This document shows positions 24,875-33,598 of a DNA stretch of 60,426 bases, piece after piece. This DNA comes from Nitrosomonadaceae bacterium (lineage in GTDB: Bacteria > Pseudomonadota > Gammaproteobacteria > Burkholderiales > Nitrosomonadaceae). The stretch's first letter is position 1. Each line of letters begins with the position of its first letter. Made by a program: the position numbers and the translations under genes. The DNA is taken from NCBI GenBank assembly GCA_030646695.1, contig JAUSLF010000047.1, positions 1 through 60,426 on the forward strand, written 5' to 3'. The notes under the pieces were generated by a model. The model was not told where the DNA came from. It made no database searches and saw only the letters and a program-made list of their open reading frames with translations.

Positions 24875-26430
24875 GCGGTGTACTGAATCTAGTTTCCGTT
24901 GGCCCGGGCTTTAACGATTTGATCGTCCCGCGCGCCGAAGCAGCGCTACGCGACAGTGACGTAATCGTAGCCTATGAACTGTATTTGCGCTGGATTAAAC
25001 CATGGCTGGTGGGAAAGGAAATTTACACGCCGCCACTGACGCAAGAGCGCGCACGGGCTCTGCTGGCAATCGAGAAAGCCCGTAGCGGCGCCAAAGTCGC
25101 ATTGATTTCCAGCGGCGACATCGGCATCTATGCGATGGCAGCACTGGCTTTCGAAGAAATGCGGGAAGACGATACCTATGAGGTGAATGTCGTACCCGGC
25201 ATTACCTCGGCTAATGCCTGTGCTTCGCTGTTGGGCTCACCGCTGTCGCATGATTTCGCCACCCTCAGTCTGTCGGATCTGCTGTGTCCATGGGAGTGGA
25301 TCGAAAATCGCGCACGGCACATCGCTGAAGCCGATCTGGCCTGCGTGCTATATAACGTACAGAGTGCTGGCCGGCAGGAGGGCGTCTACCGCATCTTGAA
25401 CCTCATGCTGGAGTCCAAAGCGCCGCATACGTTGTGTGGTGTGGTGAGAAATGCCTATCGGCCTGATCAGAAAATCGGCATCCACTGCTTGGAAGAGTTG
25501 CTGGCGCTGCAGTTCGATATGCTCACCACGATTGTGATCGGGAACCGCTTTACCCGACGCAAACGCGGATATATTTTTACGCCACGCGGGTACAACGACT
25601 GGGCGTCGGCGGATGTTGCGCCAGCCGTGCAGACAGGAGCGTATGCATTGCCTGGTAATGCAATCTGGGTTTTTTCCGGCACCAGCGATGGCAATGCGCT
25701 TGCGACTCAGTTGGTAGCAGGACAGAGTCGTCCGGTGATCGTGTCGGCGGCAACCGAATATGGTGGCGAGGTGGCGATTAAAGATTGTCCGGGAGTGTCG
25801 GTCTGGGCCGGTCGTCAAGGTGTCGAAGCGCGCCGGCAGGCACTCATGGGCGGGCGCGCGCGCGCGCTAGTCGATGCAACCCATCCCTATGCGACCCTTA
25901 TCTCCGAACAGTTGATCCGTTTGTCGAGTGAAACCGGTATACCTTACGTGCGCTACGAACGACCCAGTGCGCTTACATCAGAGTGCGGTGAGACGTGTGA
26001 ATCAATGACACAGGCTGCTGAACGCGCCATCAAACTCGGCCAGCGTATTTTTCTGGCGACCGGCTCCAAAGATCTGGCGACTTTTCTGCAAGCACCTGGT
26101 GCAGATGAACGTGAGTGGTTTGTCCGCGTCACAGCGGAGCCGGGTTTCATTCAACGCACGATCGATCTGGGTGTGCCGCGTAGTCACCTGTGTGCAATGC
26201 AAGGTCCGTTCTCGCAAGCATTCAATACCGCGCTGTGGCGCGATTGGCAAATCGATTGCGTGGTGACCAAGGATTCCGGTGACGCTGGCGGCTACCGCGC
26301 CAAAACAGCGGCGGCGCAGGTACTGGGTATTCCGTTGCTGGTAATTCGGCGACCGAAGCTGGTGTACCCACTGATCGTCTCGACGTTCGATGCAGTGTTG
26401 CAACAAATGGCAGCATGGGAAATGGCATGA
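24871..26430 (+). CDS. CobJ-CobK fusion: precorrin-3B C17-methyltransferase / precorrin-6A reductase
   Basis: 519 residues. Residues 1 to about 250 are CobJ/CbiH (SVGPGFNDLIVPRAEAAL, ALISSGDIGIYAMAALA, VVPGITSANACASLLGSP). After a linker, residues about 265-519 are CobK/CbiJ, starting IWVFSGTSDGNALATQL and containing VDATHPYA and GPFSQAFN. The first half drives ring contraction with C17 methylation and the second reduces precorrin-6A with NAD(P)H. Neighbouring stop-start overlaps are ATGA on both sides. The ATG at 24871 is preferred over an in-frame GTG at 24859. Confidence 0.93.
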   Translation: MSGVLNLVSVGPGFNDLIVPRAEAALRDSDVIVAYELYLRWIKPWLVGKEIYTPPLTQERARALLAIEKARSGAKVALISSGDIGIYAMAALAFEEMREDDTYEVNVVPGITSANACASLLGSPLSHDFATLSLSDLLCPWEWIENRARHIAEADLACVLYNVQSAGRQEGVYRILNLMLESKAPHTLCGVVRNAYRPDQKIGIHCLEELLALQFDMLTTIVIGNRFTRRKRGYIFTPRGYNDWASADVAPAVQTGAYALPGNAIWVFSGTSDGNALATQLVAGQSRPVIVSAATEYGGEVAIKDCPGVSVWAGRQGVEARRQALMGGRARALVDATHPYATLISEQLIRLSSETGIPYVRYERPSALTSECGETCESMTQAAERAIKLGQRIFLATGSKDLATFLQAPGADEREWFVRVTAEPGFIQRTIDLGVPRSHLCAMQGPFSQAFNTALWRDWQIDCVVTKDSGDAGGYRAKTAAAQVLGIPLLVIRRPKLVYPLIVSTFDAVLQQMAAWEMA

Positions 26431-27551
26431 ATCAGTTGATTCCAGTCACCATCGTTACCGGTTTTCTGGGTTCGGGCAAAACCACTTTGCTTCGCAGTGT
26501 AATCAAATGCAGGCAGACCCGTCGTCTCGCGCTATTGATCAATGAGTTCGGCGAGGCCACCATCGATGGCACACTGATTCGAGATGGCGTCGAGGAGAAT
26601 GGCCAGATTCGAATTCACGATTTCCCGCACGGCCTGATTGCCTATGGCGATGACGAACTTTTCATTCCCACCATGCACGCGATCGCCAAGCGCCATGCCA
26701 GTGTCGATCATGTATTGATCGAAACTTCCGGTCTGGCGTTGCCGACGGCGGTAATGGAAATGCTACAAGGCCCCGAGCTGGCCGCGAGTTTTATTCTGGA
26801 TGCGACACTGGCTGTGGTGGATACCCCCTTGTTATTGTCCAATCAATTTGAACGTGACAACGAAATCCACAGCCCGCAAACTGCGGTTGCCAGCATATTT
26901 GAGCAGCAGCTCGAATACGCAGATGTCGTGGTGTTGAACAAGATCGACCTGCTGGATGAAAAGGCGCTATTATTGGCCGAGACTCGAGTGCGGCAATGCG
27001 CGCCAAGCGTGCGCTTTCTTGAGCTTGCCTACCACGCGCAGCTTGATATCCGGCTCACCCTTGGCCTGCGGTTACACCAGTCGACGCTGGTGGCGCACAA
27101 TCATCGGTACATGCCCCTTGTGCCACTCGCATCGATACCCGATCCCGATATTTCCCCGCTCGGTAATCAAGAGCGTCTGAATGGTCATGCGCATTCTGGC
27201 CTGACAAGCCATAGTCACGGTTTGGCAACGCACAAGCATTTTCATGAACAGGACCCCGGATGGCTTTCGTTTGTGCTGCGCAGCCAGGCACTGCAGCACA
27301 CTGAAACATTGAAATCCGCACTGATTGAAGCGGTCAAGGCGGAGCCGATATTGCGCAGTAAGGGTTTTATCCGTACCTCCGACTCGGAGCGTGCGGTGCT
27401 GGTGCAGAGCGTGCGCTCACGTGTCGCGATCAGCGTCAATGCCACTAAACCGGCCGTTCAAGAATCGGAACTGGTTTTCATTGGCTATCACCCTAACCGC
27501 ACCAATGTGGCGGCACTCTTATCCGGCTTGACCGGAACCACCTGGAGATAA
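26427..27551 (+). CDS. cobW: CobW, cobalamin-cluster GTPase lacking the CxCC motif
   Basis: 374 residues from the ATG overlapping the cobJ-cobK stop. Walker A GFLGSGKTT is at 12-20 and NKID is intact, so GTP binding is expected. At residues 65-83, where cluster CobW proteins usually read GCICC...DDFIPTM, this one reads DFPHGLIAYGDDELFIPTM: the flanking IPTM is kept but all three cysteines are gone. A His-rich loop (HAHSGLTSHSHG and HKHFHEQ) lies near residues 250-275. A role in cobalt delivery is likely from context. 5 bp separate it from cobO. Confidence 0.9.
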   Translation: MNQLIPVTIVTGFLGSGKTTLLRSVIKCRQTRRLALLINEFGEATIDGTLIRDGVEENGQIRIHDFPHGLIAYGDDELFIPTMHAIAKRHASVDHVLIETSGLALPTAVMEMLQGPELAASFILDATLAVVDTPLLLSNQFERDNEIHSPQTAVASIFEQQLEYADVVVLNKIDLLDEKALLLAETRVRQCAPSVRFLELAYHAQLDIRLTLGLRLHQSTLVAHNHRYMPLVPLASIPDPDISPLGNQERLNGHAHSGLTSHSHGLATHKHFHEQDPGWLSFVLRSQALQHTETLKSALIEAVKAEPILRSKGFIRTSDSERAVLVQSVRSRVAISVNATKPAVQESELVFIGYHPNRTNVAALLSGLTGTTWR

Positions 27552-27556
27552 TCACA

Positions 27557-28159
27557 ATGAAAACCGATTTCGAATCGCATAAACGGATGACCCAACGTCA
27601 TAAAGAAGGTTTCGAGAAAAAGAAGGCGGCCGCGCAAAAAGAAAAGGGTTTGCTGATTGTGTACACTGGTACCGGTAAAGGCAAATCCACCGCCGCATTC
27701 GGCATGGGCATGCGCATATTGGGCCACCAGATGAAACTGGGTGTGGTGCAATTCATTAAGGGAGCATTGCACAGCGCAGAACGCCAAGTGCTTGGCAGTA
27801 ATCCCAATTGCGATTTTAATGTGGTCGGCGCTGGCTACACCTGGGACACCCAAGATCGTGCCGCCGATATAAAAACCACGGCTAACGGCTGGGCTGAGGC
27901 GGTCAGGATGATCAACGATCCTTCCTATGACATGGTGATTCTCGATGAACTCAACATCGTACTCAAGTATCAGTATCTCGATCTGGATGAAGTCCTCGAT
28001 GTGTTCAGCAAACGACGCGAGATGCTGCACATCGTAGTCACCGGTCGTCATGCATCGGAGAGACTGATCGCGCTGGCTGATCTCGTCAGCGACATTCGTC
28101 CGATCAAACATCCGTATCAGGAGCAGGGTATCAAGGCGCAGAAAGGCGTGGAGTTCTAA
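27557..28159 (+). CDS. cobO: Cob(I)yrinic acid a,c-diamide adenosyltransferase
   Basis: 200 residues of the BtuR/CobO family. The P-loop variant YTGTGKGKSTAAFGMG is at residues 36-49, and VILDELNIVLKY is the conserved acidic motif. A lysine-rich N-terminal helix precedes the P-loop, as in other CobO proteins. It transfers the adenosyl group from ATP to Co(I) corrinoid. It is followed 1 bp later by cobB. Confidence 0.94.
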   Translation: MKTDFESHKRMTQRHKEGFEKKKAAAQKEKGLLIVYTGTGKGKSTAAFGMGMRILGHQMKLGVVQFIKGALHSAERQVLGSNPNCDFNVVGAGYTWDTQDRAADIKTTANGWAEAVRMINDPSYDMVILDELNIVLKYQYLDLDEVLDVFSKRREMLHIVVTGRHASERLIALADLVSDIRPIKHPYQEQGIKAQKGVEF

Positions 28160-28160
28160 T

Positions 28161-29453
28161 TTGCAAACACGACGCTGCCCAGCGCTGCTCATCAGCGCAC
28201 CCGGTTCCAATCATGGCAAGACGACGGTTACTGCCGCGCTTGCCCGCTTTCATGCCGATCAAGGCCGCAATGTCAGGGTGTTCAAGACCGGGCCGGATTT
28301 TCTTGATCCGATGATACTCGAACGCGCATCTGGCCAGCCGGTGTACCAACTCGATCTTTGGCTGGCGGGCGAAATGGAATGCCGACGTTTGGTTTACGGG
28401 GCGGCACAAACGGCAGATTTGATTCTGATCGAAGGCGTGATGGGTTTGTTCGACGGCAGTCCTTGCAGTGCTGACCTCGCCGAAAAATTAGGAGTGCAGG
28501 TGCTGGCGGTAATCGACGCAACCGGCGTGGCTCAGACGCTGGGCGCAATTGCATATGGGCTTGCTAATTTTCGTTCGGAATTGCCGTTCGCCGGCATCCT
28601 GGCCAATGCGATCGCCAGTCCCCGACATGAAGAAATGATCATGCAGGGCATGCCACTAGGAATGCGTTATTTCGGAGGGCTGCCGCGTGCAGCGAGTTTC
28701 ACTTTTCCGGAGCGGCATCTGGGCCTGGTTCAAGCCGAAGAAATTGTCGATCTCGAATCGCGTCTTTCGGTAGCGGCGGCGGCGATTGCTTTGACAGATA
28801 TGGCTGCATTACCGGCAGCAATCGAATTCACTTGTACTACAGCAGAAGTGTTGCCGCAATTACTGGCCGGGGTACGCATCGGGATTGCACGCGATCCTGC
28901 ATTCTCGTTTATCTATCCGGCCAACCTTGATTTGTTGCGGGTACTTGGCGCCGAGTTGATTTTCTTTTCACCGATCGCCGACCAGGCGCTACCGGATGTC
29001 GACAGCCTTTATCTGCCTGGAGGGTATCCGGAGCTATATCTTCAGCAATTGCAGGATAACGTCACGCTGAAAGCCGCGCTGCAGAGCCACTTCCGACAGA
29101 GAAAACCGATTTACGCAGAGTGCGGCGGCATGTTGTACCTGCTCGAATCACTCACCGACAAAGCTGGCAAGCGTGCTACGATGATGGGGCTGCTGCCGGG
29201 AGATGCCATCATGCAACCGCGCATGCAAGCTTTGGGCTATCAATCCGCAGCAATGCCGGGCGGCATACTGCGTGGCCATACTTTTCACCACTCGCTGATC
29301 AATACATCACTGGCTCCAATCGCATCTGGCCAGCGTTTGTACAATACTTCGCAAGGGGAAAAAATCTTTCGACTGGAGCGGCTCACAGCAAGTCACCTGC
29401 ACTGCTATTTTTCTTCCAGTCCAACCGCAGTCGCCCAACTATTCCTGCCATGA
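28161..29453 (+). CDS. cobB: Cobyrinate / hydrogenobyrinate a,c-diamide synthase
   Basis: 430 residues, starting with TTG 1 bp after cobO. ISAPGSNHGKTTVTAAL is the ATP-binding N-terminus (dethiobiotin-synthetase fold). YAECGGMLYLLES holds the class I glutaminase nucleophile Cys at about residue 321. The enzyme amidates the a and c side chains with glutamine and ATP. Its stop overlaps the bluB start as ATGA. Confidence 0.94.
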   Translation: MQTRRCPALLISAPGSNHGKTTVTAALARFHADQGRNVRVFKTGPDFLDPMILERASGQPVYQLDLWLAGEMECRRLVYGAAQTADLILIEGVMGLFDGSPCSADLAEKLGVQVLAVIDATGVAQTLGAIAYGLANFRSELPFAGILANAIASPRHEEMIMQGMPLGMRYFGGLPRAASFTFPERHLGLVQAEEIVDLESRLSVAAAAIALTDMAALPAAIEFTCTTAEVLPQLLAGVRIGIARDPAFSFIYPANLDLLRVLGAELIFFSPIADQALPDVDSLYLPGGYPELYLQQLQDNVTLKAALQSHFRQRKPIYAECGGMLYLLESLTDKAGKRATMMGLLPGDAIMQPRMQALGYQSAAMPGGILRGHTFHHSLINTSLAPIASGQRLYNTSQGEKIFRLERLTASHLHCYFSSSPTAVAQLFLP

Positions 29454-30115
29454 ACCGATTCAGCAACGAAGAGATAGCTACAGTTTACAAGGTGATTGCC
29501 GAACGACGCGATATCCGTCATTTTATACCGGAACCGATCGAACCAGAATTGCTCTCCCGTCTGTTGAACGCTGCACATTTAGCTCCCAGTGTCGGTTTCA
29601 TGCAGCCATGGCGATTTATTCGCATTTGCGATCAGAGTCTGCGCACAAAAATCTATCGCATGGTCGAGCAAGAGCGCATCAATACCGCACATGCTTTGCA
29701 TCAGCGGGAAGACGAATTCATGCGACTGAAAGTGGAAGGTGTGCGTGAGTGCGGCGAATTGCTGGTAGTGGCATTGATGGATCAGCGCGAGAAACATGTT
29801 TTTGGACGCCGCACACTGCCGGAAATGGATCTCGCCTCGGTCGCCTGTGCGATCCAGAACATCTGGTTGGCAGCTCGCGCCGAAGGCATCGGCATGGGCT
29901 GGGTTTCTCTGTTCGATCCCGATCAGCTCCGTTTTGCGCTGAATATGCCCGCTGACGCGAAACCAGTTGCGTTACTGTGCCTTGGTCATGTGGAAGCTTT
30001 CTATCAGAAGCCGATGCTCGAGCTTGAAGGCTGGGCTGCGCGGCAAAAGCTGCAAGATGTAGTGTATGAGAATACGTGGCTTAATAATGCCAAGATTAAT
30101 AGAGAGTCTGAATGA
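29450..30115 (+). CDS. bluB: 5,6-dimethylbenzimidazole synthase BluB
   Basis: 221 residues from the ATG overlapping the cobB stop. A nitroreductase-like flavoenzyme: RRDIRHF and LAPSVGFMQPWRF at the FMN site, then GIGMGWVSLFD, characteristic of BluB. It breaks down reduced FMN with oxygen to make the lower ligand 5,6-dimethylbenzimidazole, so it implies an aerobic life and true cobalamin as product. CobT in this locus uses the product. Confidence 0.94.
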   Translation: MNRFSNEEIATVYKVIAERRDIRHFIPEPIEPELLSRLLNAAHLAPSVGFMQPWRFIRICDQSLRTKIYRMVEQERINTAHALHQREDEFMRLKVEGVRECGELLVVALMDQREKHVFGRRTLPEMDLASVACAIQNIWLAARAEGIGMGWVSLFDPDQLRFALNMPADAKPVALLCLGHVEAFYQKPMLELEGWAARQKLQDVVYENTWLNNAKINRESE

Positions 30116-30157
30116 ACCTGAATCGCCGGTCACAATTCTTATTTTAAGGAGAGCCGT

Positions 30158-30733
30158 ATGCGTACTAATCTCACTCGCTGGTGCATTGCCCTCACCGCCA
30201 TCACATTCTGCAGTATTGCGGATGCGCATCCTGGCCATACGAATGGCGCCATGGCTGGCATTATCCACCCATTCCTCGGTCTCGATCACCTGCTTGCGAT
30301 GCTCGCTGTTGGCGTATGGGCAGCTCAGTTGGGAGGGCGTGCAAGGTGGCTGGTGCCTGTCAGTTTTGTTACGCTCATGGCGCTGGCCGGCGGCATCGGT
30401 ATGGCTGGCATCACGATGCCCATGATCGAAAGCGGCATTGCAACTTCTGTTCTGTTACTGGGTCTGCTAATCGCCTTTTCGGTCAAGGTGACGCCTGCTG
30501 CTGGTGCATGCATTGTCAGTTTTTTTGCTGTTTTTCATGGCTATGCACATGGCGTGGAAATGCCTCAGTTTGTTACGCCATGGCAGTATGGTTCCGGTTT
30601 TGTTCTATCCACCGCGGCACTGCATGGCTTCGGTCTGTTACTCGGTAGAAATCTGCATAGACGGGGGTTATGGCTGCGTGCTACAGGCACCTTGGTTGCT
30701 GTTAGCGGCACTTGGATGGTAGCCGCAATATAG
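30158..30733 (+). CDS. HupE/UreJ-family metal permease (probable cobalt)
   Basis: 191 residues: a signal-like N-terminus cut near ADAHPGH, then about six membrane helices. HPFLGLDHLLAMLAVGVWAA is the HupE/UreJ signature with the conserved H-x4-DH metal motif, and FHGYAHGVEMP gives the second His cluster. The family imports nickel or cobalt. Between bluB and cobU, cobalt is the likelier substrate, which would make it a second uptake system besides CbtAB. AAGGAGAG provides the ribosome-binding site. Confidence 0.9.
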   Translation: MRTNLTRWCIALTAITFCSIADAHPGHTNGAMAGIIHPFLGLDHLLAMLAVGVWAAQLGGRARWLVPVSFVTLMALAGGIGMAGITMPMIESGIATSVLLLGLLIAFSVKVTPAAGACIVSFFAVFHGYAHGVEMPQFVTPWQYGSGFVLSTAALHGFGLLLGRNLHRRGLWLRATGTLVAVSGTWMVAAI

Positions 30734-31018
30734 AGCTTGCTGCGCCGTATTGTAAATTCCAGTTTCTGGCTGTACGGTGAATGACTCGAGTGAATGCAGA
30801 ACCCGGCATTCCTGTGAGGATAGCTGCACATTATTCGCACCTGTTTCGGAATGCTCTTTCTGGATGGCAAGAGGTATCGGGCACACCCTCGATATTTCCT
30901 CTGGGTTATTTTGTGTCTTTACATTGAGGGGTTTGCATTTTATTTCGCCGCAGTATCCTGTTCTCATGCTCGCATATAAGTTCGAAGAAACATAACTTTT
31001 GAATTGAATAGAACAAAC
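30734..31018. other. Gap between hupE and cobU; no gene seen
   Basis: 285 bp, AT-richer than its surroundings. No open frame on either strand resembles a known protein and no B12 box is present. It breaks the otherwise gapless gene order, so a separate promoter for cobU-cbiB-cobD probably lies here. Confidence 0.4.
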
Positions 31019-31567
31019 ATGACTCGCACTCTAGTGCTAGGCGGCACACGCTCGGGTAAAAGTATTTATGCGGAAAAGCTTGCAATGGCTTCCGATAAGG
31101 AAGTGATCTATATCGCTACTGCACAAGCAGGAGACGCTGAAATGACAGCACGTATCGCCCGCCATCGCCAGCAGCGCAATCACGCATGGATAACCGTCGA
31201 AGAGCCTCTGGCGCTGGGTACTGTCATCGCAAAATGGAGCAGGCCGGATCGATTGATATTGGTCGACTGCCTGACCATCTGGCTTTCCAATTTGCTATTT
31301 ATACAGGAACAAGCTTTTCCGGATGTGGGAGAGATTATTCCACCCGCATGCTTTTCCGAGCAACGTGAATGTTTCCTGTATGCACTGAAGAATGCTGTCG
31401 GTGATGTGATCCTGGTTTCCAATGAAATCGGTATGGGTGTAGTTCCGCAAGGTGCGATATCACGCTGGTTCGTCGATGAAGCGGGCTGCTTGAATCAAGC
31501 GGTTGCGGCAAGCTGCGAACGTACAGTGTGGGTTGCTGCTGGCTTGCCATTGTTGCTGAAAGGTTAA
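31019..31567 (+). CDS. cobU: Adenosylcobinamide kinase / adenosylcobinamide-phosphate guanylyltransferase
   Basis: 182 residues from the ATG at 31019; a TTG at 31004 would add five. LVLGGTRSGKS is the P-loop, RIARHRQQR carries the guanylylated His region, DCLTIWLSNLL and VSNEIGMGVVP are the CobU/CobP signatures. It phosphorylates and guanylylates adenosylcobinamide before CobS acts. It ends 2 bp before cbiB. Confidence 0.94.
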   Translation: MTRTLVLGGTRSGKSIYAEKLAMASDKEVIYIATAQAGDAEMTARIARHRQQRNHAWITVEEPLALGTVIAKWSRPDRLILVDCLTIWLSNLLFIQEQAFPDVGEIIPPACFSEQRECFLYALKNAVGDVILVSNEIGMGVVPQGAISRWFVDEAGCLNQAVAASCERTVWVAAGLPLLLKG

Positions 31568-31569
31568 TC

Positions 31570-32520
31570 ATGCTGATGGCATTGAGCGTAACGATGGTCG
31601 CGCTACTGATCATCGTCGGTGTATCACTTGATTTAATTTTCGGCGAGATACGTCGCTGTCATCCGTTGGTAGAATTTGGGCGGATGGCCAATCTCCTGGA
31701 ACGAAAGCTTAATCAAGGGGGGCACAAATACTGGATGGGTGCGCTAGCATGGATACTGGCGGTATTGCCGTTGGTGCTGATCGCATATTGGATCATTTGC
31801 TGGAGCGCAGCTTTGGAGCTGTGGATAGGTGTCGGCATACATGCTGCGCTGCTTTATTTCAGCCTTGGGTTACGTAGTTTGTGCGACCATACGTTGCCGA
31901 TAGAACGTGCGTTGACACAGAACAATCTGGCACAAGCGCGCTGCTTGACCGCGCGTATCGTCAGTCGTGATACAGCACATGCCGAGGCACCCGAGCTAGC
32001 CAAGGCCAGCGTAGAATCGTTATTGGAAAATGGTAACGACGCAGTGTTCGGCACGCTATTCTGGTTTATGGTCGCAGGCGGTGCTGGCGCGCTATTATTC
32101 AGGTTGGCAAACACGCTAGATGCAATGTGGGGATACCGCACGCCACGCTATCATGCCTTCGGTTGCGTAGCTGCTCGCATCGACGATGCATTGAACTGGA
32201 TTCCGGCAAGGCTCACGGCATTGTCTTACGCTTTGCTTGGTAACACTAGGCAAGCGTTGCGTTGTTGGCATACGCAGGCACCACACTGGTCCAGCCCCAA
32301 TGCCGGCCCGGTCATGGCGGCTGGTGCTGGTGCTTTGGGCCTTACACTTGGTGGCGCGGCCTCGTATGATGACGTGATTGAGGATAGACCAATACTTGGA
32401 GTCGGGCGCGCCGCAGGCGCAACAGACATCAGACGTGCGTTGCAACTAGTAGTAAGCGCAATCTTGCTATGGGTAGTCATGCTGAGTATTGCGGCACTCA
32501 TATCTTTCTTGGAAGGATGA
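31570..32520 (+). CDS. cbiB: Adenosylcobinamide-phosphate synthase CbiB (CobD of Pseudomonas naming)
   Basis: 316 residues, polytopic membrane protein. DLIFGEIRRCHPLVEFGRM at the N-terminus, VSRDTAHAEAPELAKASVESLLEN in the middle and YRTPRYHAFG are diagnostic. It attaches aminopropanol phosphate (made through CobD) to the f side chain of cobyric acid. It is tightly spaced with cobU (2 bp) and cobD (3 bp). Confidence 0.94.
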   Translation: MLMALSVTMVALLIIVGVSLDLIFGEIRRCHPLVEFGRMANLLERKLNQGGHKYWMGALAWILAVLPLVLIAYWIICWSAALELWIGVGIHAALLYFSLGLRSLCDHTLPIERALTQNNLAQARCLTARIVSRDTAHAEAPELAKASVESLLENGNDAVFGTLFWFMVAGGAGALLFRLANTLDAMWGYRTPRYHAFGCVAARIDDALNWIPARLTALSYALLGNTRQALRCWHTQAPHWSSPNAGPVMAAGAGALGLTLGGAASYDDVIEDRPILGVGRAAGATDIRRALQLVVSAILLWVVMLSIAALISFLEG

Positions 32521-32523
32521 CGC

Positions 32524-33522
32524 ATGCTTGAACATGGCGGCAATCTGCATGATGCGATCGCCCATTTTGGCCGACCACGCGAAGAATGGATCGATCTTTC
32601 TACCGGCATCAACCCCCAGTCCTATCCTGTCCCCCCCTTGTCTGCAGATGCCTGGCATCACTTGCCGGAGATCAGTCCGGCATTGGCTGCTGCCGCAGAG
32701 GCTTATTATGGCGCGCCACGATTATTGCCGGTGGCGGGCACGCAAGCCGCAATTCAGGCGTTGCCACGTTTACGCACTCCATCGCGGGTAGTGGTGGCCG
32801 CACCTGCTTATGCCGAACATGTGCATTGTTGGGCACAAGCAGGCCATGAAGTGCGTGAAGTCACCTATGATGAGTTGGCCTCGGCCGTGGCACATTGCGA
32901 CGTGATGGTGATCTGCAATCCGAACAATCCGACCGGCACCACCATTGCTCCTGAAATACTGCTCACTTGGGCGGAGCAATTGGCATTGCGCAAGGGCTGG
33001 CTAGTGGTCGACGAAGCATTTTGCGATACCGTGCCGCAGTTGAGCGTGGCAGCCTGGTCTGATCGTCCGGAATTAATTGTGTTGCGCTCGGTGGGTAAAT
33101 TTTTCGGCTTGGCTGGACTGCGCTTGGGTTTTGTAGCAGCACACCCTGCACTGTTATCTGCGCTGTCTGATGTGCTAGGCCCGTGGTCGGTCAGTGGCCC
33201 TGCACAAGATATCGGATGCGCTGCCTTGGCCGACCACTCTTGGCAGCAGACTATGCGTAAACATTTGTTGAGTGCTGGCGAGCGTCTGCGCAACTTACTA
33301 GCCAGTCATGGGATCAGCACGAGTGGCAGCGCCTTGTATCAATGGTGGTCCGAGCCGCAAGCCCAAGCATTTTGGCACCACATGGCGCAACGTGGTATTT
33401 GGGTACGCTTGTTCACACGCGGCCCATGTGGCATCCGACTTGGATTGCCGCAAAGTGAGACAGACTGGCAGCGTTTGGAGCAAGCTCTTGCAGCATGGAC
33501 TGCATTGGGAAAAAGGGAATGA
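32524..33522 (+). CDS. cobD: Threonine-phosphate decarboxylase (PLP enzyme; CobC of Pseudomonas naming)
   Basis: 332 residues, fold type I aminotransferase. LEHGGNLHDA at the start and DLSTGINP are typical of CobD/CobC; CNPNNPTGT is the PLP-fold motif and SVGKFFGLAGLRLGF carries the PLP lysine. It makes aminopropanol phosphate from threonine phosphate. It completes the cobU-cbiB-cobD set. Confidence 0.92.
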   Translation: MLEHGGNLHDAIAHFGRPREEWIDLSTGINPQSYPVPPLSADAWHHLPEISPALAAAAEAYYGAPRLLPVAGTQAAIQALPRLRTPSRVVVAAPAYAEHVHCWAQAGHEVREVTYDELASAVAHCDVMVICNPNNPTGTTIAPEILLTWAEQLALRKGWLVVDEAFCDTVPQLSVAAWSDRPELIVLRSVGKFFGLAGLRLGFVAAHPALLSALSDVLGPWSVSGPAQDIGCAALADHSWQQTMRKHLLSAGERLRNLLASHGISTSGSALYQWWSEPQAQAFWHHMAQRGIWVRLFTRGPCGIRLGLPQSETDWQRLEQALAAWTALGKRE

Positions 33523-33598
33523 CACGTTATATATTTGTCATTAGCGCTGCGCTATACGAGAAACCGAAACAGGTGTGTAAACAGAGAGCAAATCACGC

